Shown here piece after piece: positions 1 to 6,327 of a stretch of DNA of 20,137 nucleotides. Source of the DNA: an uncultured Rikenellaceae bacterium (GTDB lineage: Bacteria > Bacteroidota > Bacteroidia > Bacteroidales > Rikenellaceae); NCBI GenBank assembly GCA_904501625.1, contig CAJGBR010000027.1, positions 1 through 20,137 on the forward strand, written 5' to 3'. The first letter of the stretch is position 1, and each line of letters begins with the position of its first letter. Under the pieces are notes generated by a model that worked only from the letters and a program-made list of their open reading frames with translations, ran no database searches and was not told the DNA's origin. Both the position numbers and the translations under genes were made by a program.

Positions 1-90
1 AAAATAATCATAGGTTTATTTTTAAGATGTTGAGTTACGACTTTCAAATCAGGTTTGTTAATTGTTTCATTCTTTATGTCGTTTGCTCGT
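1..90 (-). repeat. Intragenic direct repeat, copy at the window edge
   Basis: Bases 1-90 are identical to bases 316-405 (period 315 bases, 105 codons). Beyond base 90 the copies diverge but stay alignable, and the edge copy carries one extra in-frame CGT (an extra Arg on the minus strand). The repeat lies inside the coding region of the plug-like secreted protein and keeps the frame. The left boundary of this copy cannot be seen. Confidence 0.9.
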
Positions 91-620
91 CGTACAGTTG
101 TAAATCCTGTAACTATTGCTTCTTTTGTTTTGTCTGGGCACTGAGCAGCCTTAGGACAATCTGTGCGTTTGTTGTTAGAAGAGACAATGACAACACCATT
201 ACTACCTTTTTCTCCATATAGGCTGACAGCAGCATTGCCAGTCAAAATTTTAATAAACTCGACGGAATTCGGGTTAATATTGCCAAATTGTTCGTATGAA
301 ATTTCGAATCCATCCAAAATAATCATAGGTTTATTTTTAAGATGTTGAGTTACGACTTTCAAATCAGGTTTGTTAATTGTTTCATTCTTTATGTCGTTTG
401 CTCGTACAGCTTTAAATTCTGTAACTTTTACTTCTTTAATTTTGTTGAGGACTCTCAGCACAACTGCAGCCTCTTCATCTGAAAGATTTTTTGTGTCGAC
501 ATATTTGATGTCATTGATGATCTTTTTAGTCTCTTCAGGCAGATTGTTTGTGCGTTCCTGTGCATTTGTGCAGATTATTCCTGTGCAAAATAATGCAAGT
601 GTCAAGATGAGTTTTTTCAT
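1..620 (-). CDS. Secreted protein with repeated TonB-plug-like modules (partial, C-terminus outside window)
   Basis: This minus-strand frame is open from ATG at 618-620 to the left edge (about 206 codons, no stop). It begins with a signal peptide, MKKLILTLALFCTGIICTNA, probably cleaved before QERTNN, so the product is likely exported to the periplasm. After a charged, probably helical segment (about residues 22-65) comes a module resembling the plug domain of TonB-dependent receptors: IILDGFEI near residue 100, then FIKILTGNAAVSLYGEKGSN, then GVVIVSS ending near residue 147. A second module starts near residue 168 with almost the same opening (RANDIKNETINKPD) and is cut by the window edge. 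Free-standing plug domains also occur at the C-termini of BlaR1/M56 sensor proteases in this phylum. No barrel is visible, so I do not call it a receptor. Its partner is unknown. The plus-strand open frames here are shadows of this gene. Confidence 0.8.
   Translation of the reverse strand, partial: MKKLILTLALFCTGIICTNAQERTNNLPEETKKIINDIKYVDTKNLSDEEAAVVLRVLNKIKEVKVTEFKAVRANDIKNETINKPDLKVVTQHLKNKPMIILDGFEISYEQFGNINPNSVEFIKILTGNAAVSLYGEKGSNGVVIVSSNNKRTDCPKAAQCPDKTKEAIVTGFTTVRRANDIKNETINKPDLKVVTQHLKNKPMII
316..405 (-). repeat. Intragenic direct repeat, internal copy
   Basis: This is the second copy of the 90-base perfect repeat found at 1-90. It encodes the N-terminal part of the first plug-like module (about residues 73-102), including RANDIKNETINKPD and the stretch leading into IILDG. 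Exact identity at synonymous positions points to recent duplication or gene conversion. Confidence 0.9.
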
Positions 621-662
621 AGTATTTGAGTTTATGAGTAAGTTTTCTTTTATAACATACTG

Positions 663-692
663 CAAATATAAATAATATTTTTAATTAACAAA
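663..692 (-). promoter_or_regulatory. Bacteroidota-type promoter of the plug-domain gene
   Basis: On the minus strand 663-670 reads TATATTTG, a perfect TAnnTTTG -7 element, with TTTG (689-692) 18 bases upstream as a candidate -33 element. It lies 43 bases before the start codon at 620. The surrounding 621-812 gap is AT-rich and otherwise shows only the start-less open frame noted under findings. Confidence 0.6.
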
Positions 693-812
693 ATGTATAA
701 ATAGTTTTTTAAAAAAAATTATTAAAAAATCCATCTGTGAAATTGAGAACACCGTAACCAACTAATAGTCCGAGTAGAAATGTAAGAAATTTTCCATAAT
801 GAGTTTGAGTTT

Positions 813-1355
813 TTAGATTCGGCTGCTACTGAGTAGTTCAATTATTCCGTAAAGTGCGAGTGCTGCACCACAGAGTACCCATACTCCTGTTGCAGTCTCG
901 AATGGCTGTGCGATGACCAGAACTCCCGATACCGCCAACACAAGTGGAAATAGATAGAAAAACAGAGGTATTGCACCATATTTTCTACGCCAAGATATTG
1001 TTGCGAACTGTTCGAGTGCTGCGATCAGTAACAACAATCCCATTATAATCATTATGAAATTTATGAAAAAACGAGGAAATAGCAACAACAACAATCCCAC
1101 GAGCATCATCAGCACTGCCATATATGGGGTAATGCGTTGGTTGTATTGCAGTGCTGTATTTAATTTTTTGAGTCTTAAGTAGTTGATCATTGTGATTCCA
1201 CCTATGACAAATAGCACTGTGCCGAGAATTCTCATAATGTAGTCAATCGAACTGCCGGGCCAAATCATAAATACCAATCCGAGAACAATTGCAGCAATTC
1301 CGCGAGTATAAAATCCACCCATAGGGATTTTTTTGATTTCTTTTCTTTCGGTCAT
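813..1355 (-). CDS. HdeD-like (DUF308) integral membrane protein
   Basis: This 180-residue protein has six hydrophobic segments, at about residues 15-33, 37-57, 77-95, 97-115, 125-147 and 152-172, and a short charged cytoplasmic N-terminus (MTERKEIKK). The pattern of paired helices, with RGIAAIVLGLVFMIWPG opening the first and further Gly-rich repeats later, is that of the HdeD/DUF308 family. In E. coli HdeD is linked to acid resistance, but the molecular function of the family is not established, so I assign none. It appears to have its own promoter (TATCTTTG at 1381-1388), separate from the metalloprotease gene upstream. No obvious terminator follows the stop codon. Confidence 0.75.
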   Translation of the reverse strand: MTERKEIKKIPMGGFYTRGIAAIVLGLVFMIWPGSSIDYIMRILGTVLFVIGGITMINYLRLKKLNTALQYNQRITPYMAVLMMLVGLLLLLFPRFFINFIMIIMGLLLLIAALEQFATISWRRKYGAIPLFFYLFPLVLAVSGVLVIAQPFETATGVWVLCGAALALYGIIELLSSSRI

Positions 1356-1380
1356 ATAATCATTATTAGAGGTTGGTTCA

Positions 1381-1388
1381 CAAAGATA
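1381..1388 (-). promoter_or_regulatory. Candidate -7 promoter element for the HdeD-like gene
   Basis: The minus strand reads TATCTTTG here, matching TAnnTTTG, 26 bases upstream of the ATG at 1355 and just after the stop of the metalloprotease gene. I see no good -33 TTG at the right distance, so this rests on the -7 element alone. Confidence 0.45.
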
Positions 1389-1405
1389 GTGAAAATATAT
1401 TAATG

Positions 1406-2110
1406 CTATCTGAGAGGAGTGTAATTTTTTAATTTTTTTCTGAGTTCAAATTCTGCACCATTCGTGCATTTGTCTACGAGATTGTGGAATTCGCTGCCGT
1501 GATTTTTGTGAACCGTATGGCAGAGTTCGTGTATAATAATATAGTCAATAAGTTCGTCGGGTAACTGCATTAGGTTAATGTTTAGCGATATGTCGTTATT
1601 AGCTGAGCAACTGCCCCAGCGGGTGCGACACGCACGCAGTGAGATACGTCCATATCTGAAACCGAATCTTTGAGCAATTTGTTCGACACGTTCAGGGAGT
1701 AGAAGTTGTGCCTCTTTTCGCCAAATTTTTTTGAGTGTGAGTTTTATCTCCTCGATGTGCTGTTCGTGGCTCTTCTGTGGGGAATTTTCGATGTAGATGA
1801 TGTTTTTTTGTTCGGATTCGGGTGTTTTGTTGCATTCGCGAATCTCGTGCAGCTTGGTTTTTATTGGCAGTCTGAGATCGAATTTCTGTGTGATAGATTG
1901 GAAATGTTTGCGACGCTGTATAATCCAATTTGTTTTGGTATCGAGAAATGAAAGTGCCCTTGTTTTTGAACGTGCTGTGGGGTAGGTCAGAATGATCTCA
2001 CCTGTGGATTTAAGTCTAATCGAGATGTTCTTGACCGAAGGGTTCTGTCGGATACAGATTGGTCCGAGTCGTGGGTGACAGATTATTTCCGTAGATGAGT
2101 TTTTTGCCAT
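1406..2110 (-). CDS. YgjP/SprT-like (DUF45) zinc metalloprotease
   Basis: The 234-residue product carries the zincin motif HELCHTVHKNHG at residues 194-205, giving ligands His194, His198 and His204 with catalytic Glu195. Upstream is the family-typical RTRWGSCS at about 162-169, followed by a strand and helix (LNINLMQLPDELIDYIIIHE). This is the architecture of YgjP-like/M48-related predicted hydrolases, soluble cytoplasmic enzymes whose substrate is not known. The region at about 85-120 is charged, variable and probably a linker. I chose ATG at 2108-2110 (MAKNSSTEI): a longer frame opens at 2134, but that codon lies inside the terminator hairpin of yajC, so the upstream start is unlikely to be transcribed as a leader. 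The gene has no clear TAnnTTTG promoter and may rely on read-through from yajC. Confidence 0.8.
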   Translation of the reverse strand: MAKNSSTEIICHPRLGPICIRQNPSVKNISIRLKSTGEIILTYPTARSKTRALSFLDTKTNWIIQRRKHFQSITQKFDLRLPIKTKLHEIRECNKTPESEQKNIIYIENSPQKSHEQHIEEIKLTLKKIWRKEAQLLLPERVEQIAQRFGFRYGRISLRACRTRWGSCSANNDISLNINLMQLPDELIDYIIIHELCHTVHKNHGSEFHNLVDKCTNGAEFELRKKLKNYTPLR

Positions 2111-2114
2111 ATTG

Positions 2115-2156
2115 AGATAAAAGAACAGCCGCAAAGGAATACACTCCTGCGGCTGT
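2115..2156 (-). terminator. Rho-independent terminator after yajC
   Basis: Arms ACAGCCGCA (2125-2133) and TGCGGCTGT (2148-2156) pair perfectly over 9 bp. An inner GGA/TCC (2136-2138 with 2145-2147) extends the stem across a two-base bulge. Read on the minus strand, the stem is followed by TCTTTTAT, a short U-rich tract. It lies 20 bases after the yajC stop codon. Confidence 0.8.
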
Positions 2157-2175
2157 CATTCTTTGCTGATGGAAC

Positions 2176-2490
2176 TTATTTAATGAGATCTGCAGGATCA
2201 CGCATAAGCGAAGATTTATCTACGCGAATAGATACGTTGTGATCAACTTCGAGTTGTACAGTTGTTTCGTCAACAGACTTAACGGTTCCGTAGATGCCGC
2301 CAGCTGTGATTACTTTAGAGCCTTTTTCGATAGATTGACGGAATTTCATCAACTCTTTTTGACGTTTTTGTTGAGGACGGATCATAAAGAAATACATTAC
2401 GACGAAGATCAAAATCATCATAATCCAGAAAGACATTCCGCCTGCAGGTTGAGCTTCAGCTACTTGAAAAATTGTAAACATTGTGTACAT
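2176..2490 (-). CDS. yajC: Preprotein translocase accessory subunit YajC
   Basis: This is a 104-residue, single-span inner-membrane protein. A short N-terminus is followed by a hydrophobic helix at about residues 19-37, then the hallmark MIRPQQKRQKE at about 36-46 and the small C-terminal domain with GSKVITAGGIYGTV. YajC associates with SecDF and the SecYEG translocon and assists protein export. Length and motif match the family. The start could be at 2490 (MYTMFT) or at the ATG of MFTIFQ at 2481; the sequence does not decide. It is the last gene of a nusB-DUF1573-yajC run with short gaps (16 and 24 bases) and is closed by the hairpin at 2125-2156. Confidence 0.92.
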   Translation of the reverse strand: MYTMFTIFQVAEAQPAGGMSFWIMMILIFVVMYFFMIRPQQKRQKELMKFRQSIEKGSKVITAGGIYGTVKSVDETTVQLEVDHNVSIRVDKSSLMRDPADLIK

Positions 2491-2506
2491 TTTGTTAGAT
2501 TATTTT

Positions 2507-2992
2507 TTAGTTATCAATTTCACATTTTGTGTTTAGTTTAAAAGTTTTTTCGTTGATTGAGGTTTTGAATTCAACGGTTTTATTTGCCCAGCCGTGCTGT
2601 CCTCGTGAGTTGAAAGAGAGTCTTACCGAACGTCGTTGTCCAGGCAGAATCGGTTCTTCGGGATAGTTGACTGTAATGCATCCGCAATCTGTCTTTATAT
2701 GCTCAATCAGAAAAGAACTTTTGCCGCTATTTTTGATTATCAGTATTTTTTCGATGATTTCGCCGCTTGAGATTCGACCGAAATCAAAATCAGCAACTGC
2801 TCGAGTTGTGTTCAGAACTGAGTCAGAAATCGAAATATTCGGAAATTTGTCCATAACTTCGCTACTAAGTTCTTTGTTTTGTTGCTTCTCGTTTCGGGAA
2901 CAACTGCCCGCAACAAATATGCCCAACGACAAAGATAGCGAAATTATCACGAATTTAATCTGTTTACAGAATATTTCGACATTTTTAGTCAT
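2507..2992 (-). CDS. DUF1573 lipoprotein
   Basis: The 161-residue protein has a hydrophobic N-terminal segment (about 13-29) ending in a lipobox-like VAGSC with Cys31, so it is probably lipid-anchored. Residues about 65-160 form a DUF1573 domain: FDFGRISSGE opens it, then IKNSGKSSFLIEHIKTDCGC and a PGQRRSVRLSFNSRGQHG segment. This Ig-like (ASPM/SPD-2/Hydin-type) fold is very common in exported Bacteroidota proteins, but its role is not known. It lies between nusB and yajC, 24 bases after the nusB stop and 16 before yajC, and is probably cotranscribed with both. Confidence 0.85.
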   Translation of the reverse strand: MTKNVEIFCKQIKFVIISLSLSLGIFVAGSCSRNEKQQNKELSSEVMDKFPNISISDSVLNTTRAVADFDFGRISSGEIIEKILIIKNSGKSSFLIEHIKTDCGCITVNYPEEPILPGQRRSVRLSFNSRGQHGWANKTVEFKTSINEKTFKLNTKCEIDN

Positions 2993-3016
2993 AAACCAAT
3001 TTTAAATCAAAGTAGT

Positions 3017-3955
3017 TTATTCGACCAAACCTCGTCCCTCTTTTGTAATTGTGCCGTCGGCTTTCAGTTCATCAACAATTTTGTCCAATACGCCATTGAT
3101 GAATGTGCTACTGCTGAGGGTGCTGTAGTATTTCGAAATTTCGATGAATTCGTCGAGTGTGACCTTAATTGGAATTGTAGGACAGTTGATCAGTTCGGAG
3201 ATTGCCGTAATCATAATTACGTGGTCCATAAATGCAAATCTGTCGACATCCCAGTTTTTAGTGAAACGTTCGATGATTTTCATATAATTATCCTTGTTGA
3301 TCAGAGCCTTGCAGAATACTGACTTGATGTAGTCAAGATCGTCCTGGGTCTTTAGCATAGGCATCAATTTCAGAGCCTTTTTTTCTGAACAGCCTTGCAG
3401 CGTTTTAATAATCATTGTCAGGACAAATCCGAGATCATCTTCCCAGAAAATTGATTGTTCCAGTAGAACCTCCTCCAGCAGTTCATTGTCTTCCAACTCG
3501 TAGGTGAAAAAGTCAATGACAAATTTCTGGTCTTCGACATAGGAGCGACTCTTTTTGTCCATATAGTTTTTATAGTAGTCGCTTTTGATGAGGTTCGAGT
3601 ATATTTTCTTTATTAGTTCGGGATAGTTCGACCAATTCAGCGAGTTGCGTTCACAGAAGATTGCAAGTTGTTCACACTCGGCAATCTTGTTTATCACTGC
3701 GTTATCGACAAACTTTGTGTTTGGATTCAGGTCTTCATAAGTCGGCAAGTGTTTTTGTTTGCCTGCCAGGATTTTGGTTTCAGCCAATTTTTTGACCTCA
3801 ACGACAATGTTAAAGACGTGATTGTAAAGGTGGTATGCCTTTTCTATCGAATACACTAAATTTTTTTCTGAGGCACCAACTGAGTCAGCTTCTGACTTCA
3901 AATGTGCATAAACAGCCTTAATGGCTTTGATACGTAATAATCTTCTGCTTAACAT
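3017..3955 (-). CDS. nusB: Transcription antitermination factor NusB, long Bacteroidota form
   Basis: NusB binds boxA RNA with NusE (S10) to form the antitermination complex on rRNA operons. This 312-residue protein starts MLSRRLLRIKAIKAVYAH, the helix that opens Bacteroidota NusB, and ends with the conserved NusB helices (DHVIMITAISELINCPTIPIK, then LDEFIEISKYYS and INGVLDKI). It is about twice the length of E. coli NusB; as usual in this phylum, an all-helical segment with many charged residues precedes the canonical domain (about residues 190-305). I chose ATG at 3953-3955. The frame stays open upstream to 4018, but that extension overlaps the TACATTTG promoter element and has no NusB character. 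It is the first gene of the nusB-DUF1573-yajC run. Confidence 0.9.
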   Translation of the reverse strand: MLSRRLLRIKAIKAVYAHLKSEADSVGASEKNLVYSIEKAYHLYNHVFNIVVEVKKLAETKILAGKQKHLPTYEDLNPNTKFVDNAVINKIAECEQLAIFCERNSLNWSNYPELIKKIYSNLIKSDYYKNYMDKKSRSYVEDQKFVIDFFTYELEDNELLEEVLLEQSIFWEDDLGFVLTMIIKTLQGCSEKKALKLMPMLKTQDDLDYIKSVFCKALINKDNYMKIIERFTKNWDVDRFAFMDHVIMITAISELINCPTIPIKVTLDEFIEISKYYSTLSSSTFINGVLDKIVDELKADGTITKEGRGLVE

Positions 3956-3974
3956 ACATAAAAGATTTTCGCGA

Positions 3975-3982
3975 CAAATGTA
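3975..3982 (-). promoter_or_regulatory. Candidate -7 promoter element for nusB
   Basis: The minus strand reads TACATTTG, matching TAnnTTTG, 19 bases upstream of the nusB ATG. No strong -33 TTG is seen. The short distance implies a leader of only about a dozen bases. Confidence 0.5.
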
Positions 3983-4051
3983 CGCGAAAAAAACGAAAAT
4001 ATGAAATAGGAATGTCAATTTTCACGTTCATAATAATAATAGGGCGTGTGG

Positions 4052-4083
4052 TTGGGAAATTATATTTAAATTTTGTACCTTTG
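4052..4083 (+). promoter_or_regulatory. Promoter of the lipoprotein-ettA-hisS run
   Basis: TACCTTTG at 4076-4083 is a perfect -7 element with TTG at 4052-4054, 21 bases upstream. It lies in the divergent gap with nusB, about 47 bases before the lipoprotein start. Confidence 0.7.
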
Positions 4084-4130
4084 CCTGGAAATGTTTAAAT
4101 GTGAAATTAGAAACTTTAAAACTTAAAATG

Positions 4131-4616
4131 ATGAAAAAACTGTTGTTAATTTTGGCTGTGGCTGTGATGAGCATAGCTTGTAGTTCGGGTGCTGATGAAC
4201 ACGATAATGTAATCAGTTATTCGGTGAGAATCTACGACTATAATATCACAGGAAATCCTGCTGCATATGGTGGTGAGGCTGGATTGATGGATTCTGTGTT
4301 GAAAATGATTCAACGTGCAGATGTGCATTTTGGTGTGAAGAATTTGGTGTCTGATTCAGAGACTGTTGCAGATAAGGAGATTGCAGCATTTATTCGTCAA
4401 CAGATTGATAAATTTCCGAAGGAGGCATTTGTCGAAAGATTCGGAAACGAAGAGCGATTTGAATTGGAATTTGTTTACGGTGCTCTCAGATATGACAAAA
4501 AAATGCAGCGTGTGATAATGCCGTTGAAATTAAAATTCTCATCTACTGAAGGATTTACTGAAATAGACAATCCTGATGATTTTGGTTTGGGAAATGGTTC
4601 TGGTACATTAATGTAA
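4131..4616 (+). CDS. Lipoprotein of unknown function
   Basis: I do not recognise this family. The 161-residue product starts MKKLLLILAVAVMSIACSSG, a clear type II signal peptide with the lipid-attached Cys at about residue 17, so it should sit in the inner or outer membrane facing the periplasm. The mature part is acidic and mixed alpha/beta in look, without Cys pairs or obvious repeats. It ends in a Gly/Asp-rich tail (DFGLGNGSGTLM) that resembles the flexible or proline-isomerase-like tails of some FKBP-type lipoproteins, but no FKBP core is evident. The ATG at 4128 directly before is an alternative start; a GTG at 4101 would add residues in front of the signal peptide and is unlikely. It is the first gene after the promoter at 4052-4083, 18 bases before ettA. 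Confidence 0.8.
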   Translation: MKKLLLILAVAVMSIACSSGADEHDNVISYSVRIYDYNITGNPAAYGGEAGLMDSVLKMIQRADVHFGVKNLVSDSETVADKEIAAFIRQQIDKFPKEAFVERFGNEERFELEFVYGALRYDKKMQRVIMPLKLKFSSTEGFTEIDNPDDFGLGNGSGTLM

Positions 4617-4634
4617 AAAACATAATTGACAGAA

Positions 4635-6308
4635 ATGGCTGACGAAAAGATAATTTTTTCGATGGTTGGAGTGTCTAAGACACTTGTGAACAATAGAAAG
4701 ATTCTGAATGATATTTACTTGTCGTTTTTTTACGGAGCAAAGATAGGTATTATCGGTTTGAACGGTTCTGGTAAATCTACATTGATGAAGATTATTGCCG
4801 GAATCGATAAAAATTTCCAGGGCGAAGTAGTATTCTCTCCGGGATATTCGGTGGGATACCTCGAACAAGAGCCACAACTTGATGATAATAAGACGGTTAA
4901 GGAGATTGTTCAAGAGGGTTGTGCAGATGTTGTGTCATTGTTGCAGGAGTATGAAGAGATTAACCAGAAGTTCTGCGAGCCAATGGACGACGATCAAATG
5001 GCAAAACTGATTGAACGTCAGGGCGAATTGACTGAATTGATTGACCATAAGAACGGTTGGGAACTTGATAGCAAACTTGAACGTGCAATGGACGCACTAA
5101 GATGTCCTGAGGGAGAAGCACTCGTAGCACACCTTTCTGGAGGTGAACGTCGTCGTGTGGCATTGTGTCGTTTGTTGTTGCAGGAACCTGATGTATTGTT
5201 GTTGGACGAGCCGACCAACCACTTGGACGCAGAGTCTGTCGAATGGCTCGAAATGCACCTCCAACAGTACAAAGGAACAGTAATTGCCGTAACTCACGAC
5301 CGTTATTTCCTAGATAATGTTGCAGGCTGGATTCTTGAACTTGACCGTGGTGAGGGTATTCCTTGGAAAGGAAATTATTCGAGTTGGTTGGAGCAAAAGA
5401 CTGCCCGTCTAGCGATGGAAGAAAAACAGGAAAGCAAGCGTCGTAAAACTCTCGAACGCGAGTTGGAATGGGTTCGTATGGCTCCGAAAGCACGTCACGC
5501 AAAATCCAAAGCACGTCTGTCAGCTTACGACAAGATGCTTAACGAAGATACTAAGCAGAAAGAGGAAAAACTTGAAATATTTATTCCGAACGGACCTCGA
5601 TTGGGTGATGTCGTAATCGAAGTTCAGGGTGTGAGCAAGGCATTTGGTGACAAGTTGTTGTTTGATGATTTGAGTTTCAAACTTCCGCCTGCAGGTATTG
5701 TTGGTGTGATTGGTCCTAATGGTGCGGGTAAGACAACACTGTTCCGTATGATTATGGGACTCGAACAGCCCGATAGTGGTACATTCAAAGTGGGCGAAAC
5801 AGTGAAACTTGCCTATGTCGATCAGCAACATAAATCGATTGATCCAGAAAAAACCGTATTCCAGGTTATCTCTCAGGACAGTGAAATAATCACAATGGGT
5901 GGACGTTCGATAAATGCACGAGCTTATGTCGGTCGATTCAATTTCACTGGTGCCGATCAGGAGAAAAAATGTGGAGTTCTTTCTGGTGGTGAACGAAACC
6001 GTCTGCATTTGGCATTGGCACTTAAAGAGGAAGGCAACGTATTGTTGCTGGACGAACCGACCAATGACGTTGACGTAAATACATTACGTGCTTTAGAAGA
6101 GGGTCTTGAAAACTTTGCAGGTTGTGCTGTAGTCATCTCTCACGACCGCTGGTTCCTTGACCGTATTGCTACACACATTATGGCATTTGAGGGCGATTCG
6201 AAAGTAGTATTCTTCGAGGGTAGTTACTCTGAATACGAAGAGAATAAACGGAAACGTTTAGGTGATGATCAACCTCATCGTGTGAAGTATAGAAAATTAA
6301 CCGAGTAA
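4635..6308 (+). CDS. ettA: Energy-dependent translational throttle protein EttA (ABC-F)
   Basis: EttA is a soluble ABC-F ATPase that binds the ribosomal E site and gates entry into elongation according to ATP/ADP level. The 557-residue protein (E. coli EttA has 555) has two ABC domains and no membrane segment. Domain 1 has Walker A GLNGSGKST (about 42-50), signature LSGGERRR (about 168-175) and Walker B LLLDEPTNHLD (about 189-199). Domain 2 has GPNGAGKTT (about 361-369), LSGGERNR (about 449) and LLLDEPTNDVD (about 472). The linker opening GNYSSWLEQK and the long arm in domain 1 (about 90-140) are typical of EttA rather than Uup or resistance ABC-Fs. I chose ATG at 4635 (MADEKIIFSMVGVSK, the family start); an in-frame TTG at 4626 is possible but weaker. 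It is followed by hisS after 19 bases. Confidence 0.93.
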   Translation: MADEKIIFSMVGVSKTLVNNRKILNDIYLSFFYGAKIGIIGLNGSGKSTLMKIIAGIDKNFQGEVVFSPGYSVGYLEQEPQLDDNKTVKEIVQEGCADVVSLLQEYEEINQKFCEPMDDDQMAKLIERQGELTELIDHKNGWELDSKLERAMDALRCPEGEALVAHLSGGERRRVALCRLLLQEPDVLLLDEPTNHLDAESVEWLEMHLQQYKGTVIAVTHDRYFLDNVAGWILELDRGEGIPWKGNYSSWLEQKTARLAMEEKQESKRRKTLERELEWVRMAPKARHAKSKARLSAYDKMLNEDTKQKEEKLEIFIPNGPRLGDVVIEVQGVSKAFGDKLLFDDLSFKLPPAGIVGVIGPNGAGKTTLFRMIMGLEQPDSGTFKVGETVKLAYVDQQHKSIDPEKTVFQVISQDSEIITMGGRSINARAYVGRFNFTGADQEKKCGVLSGGERNRLHLALALKEEGNVLLLDEPTNDVDVNTLRALEEGLENFAGCAVVISHDRWFLDRIATHIMAFEGDSKVVFFEGSYSEYEENKRKRLGDDQPHRVKYRKLTE

Positions 6309-6327
6309 CTCTGAAAATATTCAAAGT

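Noticed and set aside
27..675. Three plus-strand open frames of 61-101 codons
   Set aside because: They are antisense to the plug-domain gene, whose minus-strand frame has a signal peptide, domain motifs, in-frame repeats and a promoter. Their translations show no recognisable domain.
705..730. T-run and A-run as a terminator for the HdeD-like gene
   Set aside because: It has a T-tract but no GC stem ahead of it, so I do not call a terminator.
4960..6008. Long minus-strand open frames (up to 184 codons) inside ettA
   Set aside because: They lie opposite an unmistakable ABC-F coding sequence, show low-complexity Ser/Arg/His-rich translations and have no promoter.
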